Source: Mucilaginibacter_A sp050954865 (GTDB lineage Bacteria; Bacteroidota; Bacteroidia; Sphingobacteriales; Sphingobacteriaceae). Taken from it: a stretch of DNA of 8,025 nt. Shown in pieces: positions 1 through 6,656 of the stretch. The position numbers were made by a program, and so were the translations under genes. The notes below the pieces were generated by a model. The model worked only from the letters and a program-made list of their open reading frames with translations, was not told the DNA's origin and ran no database searches. How positions within the stretch are numbered: the stretch's first letter is position 1; each line of letters begins with the position of its first letter. Location of the stretch: positions 1 to 8,025 of the forward strand of contig JBPBQN010000202.1 of assembly GCA_050954865.1 (NCBI GenBank), in the 5' to 3' direction.

Positions 1-114
1 TATTCTTTTTGCAGGACGTACAAGCAAAAACAACCAAACAAAAAACACACAGGAAGTAAATTTTTGCCATGTAAAAGCAGTATGGGCTTAATATAATTGA
101 AAAAAGGCGAAACA

Positions 115-152
115 AAAATACCTTTCTAAGCCGAAGTTTAAAAAGGTATTTT
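115..152 (-). terminator. Intrinsic terminator of the GH9-epimerase-GH30 unit
   Basis: Arms at 115-125 and 142-152 form a perfect 11-bp inverted repeat (AAAATACCTTT / AAAGGTATTTT). Read on the minus strand, the stem extends inward through a G-U and three A-U pairs and one A-C mismatch to a C-G pair closing a UUCG tetraloop (132-135), a hyperstable RNA loop. Several U residues follow on the minus-strand transcript (114 downward, with a second U run near 101-106). It lies 31 bases after the TGA stop of the GH30-like gene, as expected for the end of the transcript. On the plus strand the loop would be CGAA and no transcript enters from the left in this window, so the minus orientation is preferred. 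Confidence 0.85.
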
Positions 153-183
153 AGGTTAATAGATAAATATACTGTATTCTTTT

Positions 184-2133
184 TCAATCACTCACCAAAG
201 TTGTATAGCTTTGCGTATCCAAAGTAAAAACTGCTTTTCCATTGTTTACACTAACGGTTTTTCCTTCAGTCATAGTTCTTTTCAGATCGGTAACAAACAC
301 CTTTAAAGCTTTAACTTTGGCAGGAAGTCCGATTAACGTTACCTGCCGCGTGGTGCCGTTATTAACCAGTTGAATACTGTAAACACCCGTTGCATTATTA
401 CCCAATGCGGCGCAGGAAACATTTTTCTGGTTGGTAGAAATAGGCATTGCAAAAACATTTTTTGGAGTTGATGCCAACTGCTTCAAATTCCAGAAACGTT
501 GCGTTGGACGAAGCGGACCATTATCGCCAAAAATACCGCCACCAGAAAGTGGTGAGTAATCTGCCGTTAATTGCCATTGTAAAATAGTTAACGGCTGACA
601 AATAGCTAACAACCGCGTGTATAAATTGATTTCCTGCAAAGCATAAGTCGGTTCAGCAAAAACCGCCGGATAATTCCAGGCCGCAGCATCAATACTACCT
701 TCGCCTACAATTAACGGAACATTTAATTGTGTGGCAGCATCGGCCCATTTTTGCAGTGTTTCTGTTTCCCAGCCTCTCCAGGAATGAAAAGAAACTGCGC
801 CGATATAAGGTTTTGTGGCCGGGTCTTTCATCGCCGGATAAATAAATTCGTAAGTAGTTGCATCAGAATTATCGCCTAAAAGCAGCTTTGTTTTTAAACC
901 TCTTGAAACAAAATAAGCGCCTAATCCTTTAATCAGTTCTGCATGTTCCTGTCCGGTTACGCGGATGTTGATGCCCAGATCAGATTCGTTGAAAGAAAAC
1001 ATACTTACTTCCACACCATAATGTGCTTTTAAATAAATAATATAATCAGCAATAGATTTATAAATTTCCGGCATACTGTTTTTATCCAACGGATTTCCCC
1101 AGATACCATTTACTGGACGAAAATTAGCTTTCCCAACAATCGCCCAATCCGGTGCAGACCAAGCTGTCAAAATCACCGGAATATTCATTTTGCCTAACCT
1201 TTGTGCCATTTCCATAGCACTTTGTACACGCATATCCAGCTTTCCGGATTGCGCTGCTGCAGTTGGGTCAACACTTTTTTCTGGCTGCCAGAAACGCCAC
1301 GGCATTTCTACACGGCTATAAGCAACACGCAGGTTTTGCAAGCTGTAATCAATTACCTGCGGATCTGTTTTTGGGTTCTGAATCCGAAAATTCCCGCCAA
1401 AACCTGCAAACATCCGACCTTGTTTTGCCGGATTTAAAGTAAGCGTAACCGGTTGTTTATCGATTTCACCGGAAGCTTCAATACTGAATGTTTTATGGAA
1501 AGTTTGTCCTTTTGTAACCGCACCTTCCTGCAAAGGCAAGTACAATTCGTAATTTCCGTTTGCCGATTTTTTAAGGATAAAAGAAGCATTTACATCCGGC
1601 AGAAAAAGCTGTTGCGAGGCAGAAATCAGCTTGATGCTATTGGCTGCAGTTTTAGCCATCGACTGATTATTACGTGCCAAAGTGCTGAGTGGAATGCTTG
1701 CCGAATTATTGATCTGCACGGAACCATCAGCAAAATTAGCCGGAAGCTGAATGGTAAAATAAGTTCCGGTAATTGCAGTATCCGCATTGGCTTTAAATTG
1801 AAGATCGACCGAAGTTTTTCCGCGGCCAGCATCTGAAACTTTTTCAGTAAAATACAAGCTGTCAATTTGTGTAGAAATGAGCTGCGCATTACCTTGGCGC
1901 GTATATTTTGGCCGTTGTTTTTCCTTGCCAGTTGAAGTAATTTTTCCGTCTTTGCCGATTATGCTCAGGCTGGTTTCAAACGGCATTAACTGTCCGTCCA
2001 TTCTGATTCCGGTAATATTTCCCCAAGGTTCAACTTCGGTTTGTGCTTTTGCTTCACTCCAAAAAAGTACCGATAAAAACAGTATCAAAACAAAATATTT
2101 TGTGTTGAGTAACTTCATATTTTTCATTTTCAT
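184..2133 (-). CDS. Secreted GH30-like (clan GH-A) glycoside hydrolase
   Basis: Predicted secreted beta-glycosidase of 649 residues. Residues 1-30 form a Sec signal peptide with a hydrophobic core and a likely cut after A-K-A30. Residues about 31-230 are a beta-rich, Asn/Ser/Thr-rich region I cannot assign. Residues about 231-550 look like a clan GH-A barrel: a GFGGN entry motif at 234-238 as in GH30, S-F-N-E373 as the likely acid/base, and L-I-V-G-E468 at the end of a strand as the likely nucleophile. Residues about 550-649 look like the C-terminal beta-sandwich of GH30 enzymes. The usual N-E-P is N-E-S here, and the 200-residue N-terminal part is longer than in typical GH30, so the subfamily is open (beta-glucosidase, beta-1,6-glucanase, xylanase and galactanase activities are all known in GH30). 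It starts 9 bp after the epimerase-like stop; M1, M3 and M6 are all possible starts. It is the last gene before the terminator at 115-152. Confidence 0.77.
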   Translation of the reverse strand: MKMKNMKLLNTKYFVLILFLSVLFWSEAKAQTEVEPWGNITGIRMDGQLMPFETSLSIIGKDGKITSTGKEKQRPKYTRQGNAQLISTQIDSLYFTEKVSDAGRGKTSVDLQFKANADTAITGTYFTIQLPANFADGSVQINNSASIPLSTLARNNQSMAKTAANSIKLISASQQLFLPDVNASFILKKSANGNYELYLPLQEGAVTKGQTFHKTFSIEASGEIDKQPVTLTLNPAKQGRMFAGFGGNFRIQNPKTDPQVIDYSLQNLRVAYSRVEMPWRFWQPEKSVDPTAAAQSGKLDMRVQSAMEMAQRLGKMNIPVILTAWSAPDWAIVGKANFRPVNGIWGNPLDKNSMPEIYKSIADYIIYLKAHYGVEVSMFSFNESDLGINIRVTGQEHAELIKGLGAYFVSRGLKTKLLLGDNSDATTYEFIYPAMKDPATKPYIGAVSFHSWRGWETETLQKWADAATQLNVPLIVGEGSIDAAAWNYPAVFAEPTYALQEINLYTRLLAICQPLTILQWQLTADYSPLSGGGIFGDNGPLRPTQRFWNLKQLASTPKNVFAMPISTNQKNVSCAALGNNATGVYSIQLVNNGTTRQVTLIGLPAKVKALKVFVTDLKRTMTEGKTVSVNNGKAVFTLDTQSYTTLVSD

Positions 2134-2140
2134 AAATTTA
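2128..2140 (-). promoter_or_regulatory. A/T-rich translation start region of the GH30-like gene
   Basis: The minus-strand sequence TAAATTTATGAAA spans the ATG of the GH30-like gene. The identical 13-mer spans the ATG of the epimerase-like gene (3754-3766). No purine-rich Shine-Dalgarno sequence precedes either; A/T-rich, weakly structured starts are usual in Bacteroidota. The match supports the M1 start over M3 and M6 for the GH30-like protein. Whether the shared sequence is more than a common style of start site is uncertain. Confidence 0.45.
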
Positions 2141-2142
2141 AA

Positions 2143-3759
2143 TTAATTGGAAATTGCCTTACTGAAACCAGATTCGTTTCCTTCGAAATCCACCGCTTTT
2201 ATGGCAAATTTTCCGTTTCCGGCAGACAAAGATTTTTGTACGATAAAAGAAGCATTCGGCGTAAAACCAACACGATTTCCGTTCTGATAAATTTGATAAC
2301 CCAACATATGCCGATTATCGATGGATTTGTTCCAGCTTAAAACAGTTTGATTATTTGCGTTTTGAACTTTTAAATTCTGCGGAACACTTGGCGCAGTTTT
2401 ATCCGGATCGAGTTGCCGGATACAATTCATCAAAGCACGAAAATTGTGGTAAGTTCCTTTCCAGATCTGGCCTTTTAAAGCTGTTTTGTATTCTGGCTGC
2501 TTGTCCAATCCGCCCTGATACCAGTCGCCATGTTCATGATCGATCAGGTAAGTTTGTGTATAAATCCAAAGCTGTTTAAACTTTTCAAAATACTGATGCG
2601 GATCATTTGGATATAAATCAGCCATCAGCAAAAGCGTGTTCATGCCTTCTGCCTGCGCCCACCAGTTTTTGGTATCCGCAATAATGGTGATGCCCGGTTT
2701 ATCTTTGAAATAATAACCTTCATCATAAAAGCCACCAACTTTATTATCCCAGCCTTCTGCCAAAGCATGATCAAGCATTTTTTTACCGATTCTTAAAGTA
2801 GTAGTATCATTTTCCCAACCCAAAACATGTGAAGCTTCGAGCATTAAATAAGCAGTTTCTACATCATGGCCGAAAGAAACATGGTCTAGTCCGCGACGTT
2901 TTAAAATAACTGCCTCGCTGGAATCACGGTGAGAAACCGGCGTCCAGTCAGGTTCAAAAAATAAAACCAGATCGCCTTTTTTATTGGTGATTTTATCCCG
3001 GGTGAGCAACAGCATTTCCTGCAAACGCTCTTTCAGCAGCGGATCAGGCCAAACCTGGTACAATTCTGTAAAAGATTCAAGCAAATGGATCGAAGTGTTC
3101 TGGTCTTTATAACCTGTTTCTGCATTGACGGGCGTTGCAGCTGTTCTTTTGATCGGCGTTCCGTCGCGTTCCATGTGCTGGAAATAACCTTTGTAAATTG
3201 GATCATGACTGTGTTTTTCCAGCCAGTGAAATTCAGTGATAGCGAGGTTAAGCGCGCTCGTATCGCCGCTCATTTGATAATAAGCGGCCAAAGCGTAAAT
3301 GGCAAACGAGTTTCCGTAAGCTTCTTTCGAGGCAAAACTTCCTGCTTTCGGATTACCTTTTTTATCGGTAAAAGTGTAAAAACCGCCGTACGTTTTATCC
3401 CATAAAACATTTTTCAAAAACTCAAAGCCTTGTTTAGCACCACTTTTATAATAAGGTACGGTTGGAAATAATTCTGCTGCTTTTGAGGTGGACCAAACAT
3501 GGCGCGCTTGCGTTACAATCATTTTATCCTGATTTGGAGCAAGCTTAAAATCATAAGTAAAAGCACTTTTAAAACCACCGTTCGCTGTATCGATAGAACG
3601 CGGATACCAGGGTTTTAACAGTTCGTTTACCATGGAATTTTTCATTTCGGCAGCAATTTTTAAACGTGTATTTGCCTCGGATTGTGCGAACGAAAACTGA
3701 CAACTGGTTGTCGTAATCAGCGTTAACAAAAATGAAAAATGATGTTTAAAGTGTTTCAT
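2143..3759 (-). CDS. Secreted AGE-family (cellobiose/mannobiose 2-epimerase-like) protein with C-terminal FN3 domain
   Basis: Predicted extracytoplasmic sugar 2-epimerase of 538 residues. Residues 1-25 are a signal peptide, with a signal peptidase I site at S-F-A25/Q; a weak lipobox-like T-T-S-C20 leaves a lipoprotein possible. Residues about 30-450 match the (alpha/alpha)6 barrel of N-acylglucosamine/cellobiose 2-epimerases: R86 in QARHVWS, H225 in N-T-S-I-H-L-L-E, H298 in FGHDVE, the NWWAQAE segment at 365-371, and H438 in WKGTYHNFR. These fit the Arg and three His residues of the family active site. Residues about 455-538 form a fibronectin type III-like domain starting T-A-P-S-V-P-Q-N-L. 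Characterised family members are about 400 residues and usually cytoplasmic, so secretion and the FN3 tail are unusual. It lies 46 bp after the GH9 gene and 9 bp before the GH30-like gene. Substrate is inferred; an isomerase or a hydrolase on the same fold is the main alternative. Confidence 0.85.
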   Translation of the reverse strand: MKHFKHHFSFLLTLITTTSCQFSFAQSEANTRLKIAAEMKNSMVNELLKPWYPRSIDTANGGFKSAFTYDFKLAPNQDKMIVTQARHVWSTSKAAELFPTVPYYKSGAKQGFEFLKNVLWDKTYGGFYTFTDKKGNPKAGSFASKEAYGNSFAIYALAAYYQMSGDTSALNLAITEFHWLEKHSHDPIYKGYFQHMERDGTPIKRTAATPVNAETGYKDQNTSIHLLESFTELYQVWPDPLLKERLQEMLLLTRDKITNKKGDLVLFFEPDWTPVSHRDSSEAVILKRRGLDHVSFGHDVETAYLMLEASHVLGWENDTTTLRIGKKMLDHALAEGWDNKVGGFYDEGYYFKDKPGITIIADTKNWWAQAEGMNTLLLMADLYPNDPHQYFEKFKQLWIYTQTYLIDHEHGDWYQGGLDKQPEYKTALKGQIWKGTYHNFRALMNCIRQLDPDKTAPSVPQNLKVQNANNQTVLSWNKSIDNRHMLGYQIYQNGNRVGFTPNASFIVQKSLSAGNGKFAIKAVDFEGNESGFSKAISN

Positions 3760-3766
3760 AAATTTA
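3754..3766 (-). promoter_or_regulatory. A/T-rich translation start region of the epimerase-like gene
   Basis: The minus-strand 13-mer TAAATTTATGAAA covers the ATG at 3757-3759 and is identical to the start region of the next gene at 2128-2140. It sits at the end of the 46-bp gap after the GH9 stop. That gap shows no good hairpin and no clear Bacteroidota promoter (TTTG about 20 bases before TAnnTTTG), which favours read-through from the GH9 gene. Confidence 0.4.
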
Positions 3767-3805
3767 GAAAAATATAATGCTGATGCTTCTTTTATCGATG
3801 TTTTT

Positions 3806-6298
3806 TTAGTTGTTCAGGATGTGATCGGCAGCCAGAATCAGGAACAGATAATCGGTTGTTCCTCCGCCTAAAACGTATTCGCCCTGTTGCCACAAAAACG
3901 GCCATTTCAATAACTCCGGAAAATCCGGACGAATCAAAGCTGTGCCAGAAGCAATTCCACCGGGAATGTACGACCAATCTGCGCGGTTAAAACCGTAAGC
4001 CGTTGTCATCGATTTAGAACCAACGCCAGATGCAAACGAAGAAGTGTTAGAACCCGGATGGCAGCCCAAAATGAAATTAACGGCATGCAGCATATAATCC
4101 TTCGGGAAAGCACCCGGAAAATAGGTGTAAAGGAAGTATTGCTTATAGCCAAAATTCTGGATTCCCCAACCTGCACCCCAGATATTCGGCTCATAAGGCA
4201 CACCGTAAGGCGTTTTTGTTCCCTGGATTTTTACGTTTGCTGCATAAGCTTTTACAGCATTGGTAATAGCCATTTTATAATTTTCGTTGTTAATCAAAGC
4301 TACGGTGCGGCCCACCAGCCAGCCGGTATTTTCAATATGATCGGTAATATCTTTGGTTTTACTCACCAAAAAATCAGCATATTTTGGATCTTTTGTGGTG
4401 ATTAGCAATTCAACAGCTAAACCAATGCGTTGCTGCGTGTTTTCTTCTTTGGTGTTGCTCCAAACCTGCTGTGCAATCTGCAAACACTGGTTGGCCAAAG
4501 TATCGTTATAACCTTTCATTACGCGCACGGCTGCTGCCAGTCCGGTTGCCGCTTCCAATGCGCGGCCAGGATTTTCTTCCGTGAAAACCCAGCGGTCATC
4601 AGGAGAATTAGGTAAGCCAACCGGTATGTTTTTGTTGGAAGTTGTACTGATAAACGGTTTGTTGTCTGTCAAATTTGCCGGATCGCCCAGCAACGTATAT
4701 TGCCTTAAAGTTGGCTCGATAATTCCGCGATAAAACCGGCCCATAGATTGATATCCGCCCACAACAGATAGTAAACCGTGTTCAATTTGTTGCAGCATAT
4801 CCGGCTTGCCATCGGGCACGCCAATTTCGGTTACCAGGTTTTTCTGGTCGATGCTGGTGTTATCATATTTCACATCAAACTGCTCGTAAGCCAGCGTTAA
4901 GCCATGCACCGTTTCCGCCTGAGACTCTACACGCAAATCGAAATCGCCGGCATCGTGCCAGCCGCCGCGGTTTAGCATTGGCACCGTTTCGCCAGATTTG
5001 TATTTGGTTAAGGTAGATTTGCCCTGAATATAACCATCAAAATGGTTGGAATCAATCGGTGCCATACGTGCATCATCCAGATGGCACCAGCCATGCCAAA
5101 CACGGTACTTGTCATTCACACGCATATGGCACATCTGCGCCGGCAAAAAGTATTCTAAAGTGGGCTGCCAAACATCCTGTTTATAAACATCTTTGCTGAT
5201 CTGAAAAGGCTGCGACTGATAACTGCCATATTGTACCACATACATGCCCGGTTTTTCTACCGATGTAAAATCCAGTTGCAGGTAATGGTAACGCAAAAAA
5301 TTTCCCCATTCTTTTGGCGTAGCTTTTAAGGCAGTTTTAAAGCCGCCATTTTCAGCAACTCTTAATAATGACAAAGGCGCGCGTTTAGTGTCGTGCGCGT
5401 CCAGTTCAATCACTGCTATTTTTTGCTGTTTGGGGTGATAACCTACCTGCGAAACTTGAATTACTGGTTCGGATTTCCAGCCTTCCACGGCGTGCGGCGT
5501 AACTAACCATTCAATTGCTCCTTTTACCGCACCTTTTTTGATTAGTGATCGAACCACAAACCAACCGTTGTTATGGTTCGCGCGGCCGTCCAGCAGTTCC
5601 AGATCGCCATTCAGATTTTCAATTTGCATCCGCTGGCTTTCGGATTCTGGCACAACTGTTAGTTTTCTGCCGCTTGCCATCGGCGTAGCCTGATCATTTC
5701 CTTCATTATCCTTATAAACCTGAGAATTGGCCTGCTGTGGAAAAATCCCGAAATGGTTATCCATGTAATAGGATTTTCCAAACAAAACACCCGGAAAAAG
5801 TTCCAGGTTAAAACCAACTTTTCCAATCCATTCATCAGGCAAAGGTTTATCCAGATCAACCACAATTTTAAAAGCTTTACCAACCGGAAAAACGCGGATG
5901 TTGTATGCAAATTTTAAATCAGGATAAATGATTGGATTAAAACCTTTCCGGTTAATTTCTTCGTTTGGATATTCCATCCGCACGCTTATTTCTTGCTTTG
6001 CTTTATCAATCACGCGCTTGCCGACTTTTGGTATGGCGGCCCATTGTCCCGGCGTTGGTTCCAATCGCAAATCGCCGTTGGTAGCAACGCGTTGTCCATT
6101 CTGAATAATTCCTACGCCGCCTTGATGTCCTTCGGGATAAAAATCATGCGCAAGCATCACATTTACGCCCTGATATTCCAGGTATTCCTGGCTGTTCAAC
6201 TGCATAGCATCGGTAGTTTTAGGTTGTTGTGCCAATGCTGTTTTTAGCACTAAAAAATTGAGTATAATAAAGCTTAGGAACTTTAATTTGGATAACAT
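3806..6298 (-). CDS. Secreted GH9 glycoside hydrolase (endoglucanase type) with CelD_N-like Ig domain
   Basis: Predicted inverting beta-1,4-glucanase or related exo-enzyme of 830 residues. Residues 1-23 are a Sec signal peptide (T-A-L-A23/Q). Residues about 30-265 are a beta-rich domain I cannot assign. Residues about 268-360, starting V-I-Q-V-S-Q-V-G-Y, match the Ig-like domain that precedes many GH9 catalytic modules (CelD_N). Residues about 365-830 form the (alpha/alpha)6 GH9 module: GGWHDAGD at 435-442 carries the Asp pair (D439, D442) that activates water, the HPGSNTSSF...YGFNRADWSYIPGG region at 737-771 matches the conserved GH9 substrate-cleft segment, and E797 in QQGEYVLG is the likely catalytic acid. 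All expected catalytic residues are present. It is first of a likely three-gene transcript. Cellulose, mixed-linkage glucan, glucomannan or xyloglucan are possible substrates; GH9 also includes exo-acting glucosidases and glucosaminidases, so the exact activity is open. Confidence 0.92.
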   Translation of the reverse strand: MLSKLKFLSFIILNFLVLKTALAQQPKTTDAMQLNSQEYLEYQGVNVMLAHDFYPEGHQGGVGIIQNGQRVATNGDLRLEPTPGQWAAIPKVGKRVIDKAKQEISVRMEYPNEEINRKGFNPIIYPDLKFAYNIRVFPVGKAFKIVVDLDKPLPDEWIGKVGFNLELFPGVLFGKSYYMDNHFGIFPQQANSQVYKDNEGNDQATPMASGRKLTVVPESESQRMQIENLNGDLELLDGRANHNNGWFVVRSLIKKGAVKGAIEWLVTPHAVEGWKSEPVIQVSQVGYHPKQQKIAVIELDAHDTKRAPLSLLRVAENGGFKTALKATPKEWGNFLRYHYLQLDFTSVEKPGMYVVQYGSYQSQPFQISKDVYKQDVWQPTLEYFLPAQMCHMRVNDKYRVWHGWCHLDDARMAPIDSNHFDGYIQGKSTLTKYKSGETVPMLNRGGWHDAGDFDLRVESQAETVHGLTLAYEQFDVKYDNTSIDQKNLVTEIGVPDGKPDMLQQIEHGLLSVVGGYQSMGRFYRGIIEPTLRQYTLLGDPANLTDNKPFISTTSNKNIPVGLPNSPDDRWVFTEENPGRALEAATGLAAAVRVMKGYNDTLANQCLQIAQQVWSNTKEENTQQRIGLAVELLITTKDPKYADFLVSKTKDITDHIENTGWLVGRTVALINNENYKMAITNAVKAYAANVKIQGTKTPYGVPYEPNIWGAGWGIQNFGYKQYFLYTYFPGAFPKDYMLHAVNFILGCHPGSNTSSFASGVGSKSMTTAYGFNRADWSYIPGGIASGTALIRPDFPELLKWPFLWQQGEYVLGGGTTDYLFLILAADHILNN

Positions 6299-6656
6299 AT
6301 ATTTCGGTTTATATCAACTTAAAACAGTAAATCTATATTATTGCGCTCTAAATGAGAAATCAATTTTAATTAAAAGCTAATATACTATCAACAGTTTATT
6401 TCACTTTGTCTTATATTAATCATCATCTGAAATAGGATTCTAAAAGATTAGTTTTCGCTTTTCCAACTATTCAATCTCAAATTGTTTATTACAGGAAACA
6501 AATTTTAATCGATATACGAAAATGGCATTTATCCATCCATTGAATATGCAATTTAGATCATCAGCATCAAAGCTTATTAAAACTGTTTTTTAAGCAGCAG
6601 TTAACCAATTTTAGGTGAAAGGGGCAAGGTAAGCCCAAAAGTGTTTTTCCAAGCTG
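6299..6656. other. AT-rich intergenic spacer between the GH28-like and GH9 genes
   Basis: This 358-bp stretch has no convincing gene on either strand. It must hold the leader, and probably the promoter, of the GH9-epimerase-GH30 unit if that is transcribed separately. I see no full Bacteroidota promoter; the nearest to TAnnTTTG on the minus strand are AAAATTTG (6499-6506) and AAGCTTTG (6568-6575), both without a well-placed upstream TTTG. A perfect 12-bp palindrome TTTTAATTAAAA lies at 6364-6375, about 65 bases before the GH9 start, but such AT palindromes are common in AT-rich DNA. Weak hairpins at 6581-6602 (AACTG/CAGTT) and 6622-6636 (GGGC/GCCC) lie downstream of the GH28-like stop; neither is a strong terminator. 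Confidence 0.6.

Noticed and set aside
1201..2146. Plus-strand open frames at 1201-1437, 1453-1836 and 1877-2146, and a minus-strand frame at 1626-1889
   Set aside because: All lie within or almost within the GH30-like gene in other frames, show no recognisable domain and have Cys/Phe/Arg-rich low-quality translations; they are shadows of the real gene.
3085..6247. Other open frames over the epimerase-like and GH9 genes (3085-3405, 4058-4405, 4430-4615, 5993-6247 plus; 4006-4203, 5659-5910 minus)
   Set aside because: They are fully contained in strongly supported genes with intact catalytic motifs and have no domain or start-site support of their own.
6364..6375. 12-bp palindrome TTTTAATTAAAA as an operator
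   Set aside because: It is pure A/T in an AT-rich spacer, occurs once and matches no known regulator site I can name; chance is a sufficient explanation.
6622..6636. GGGC/GCCC hairpin as the terminator of the GH28-like gene
   Set aside because: The stem is only 4 bp and is not followed by a U tract on the minus strand.
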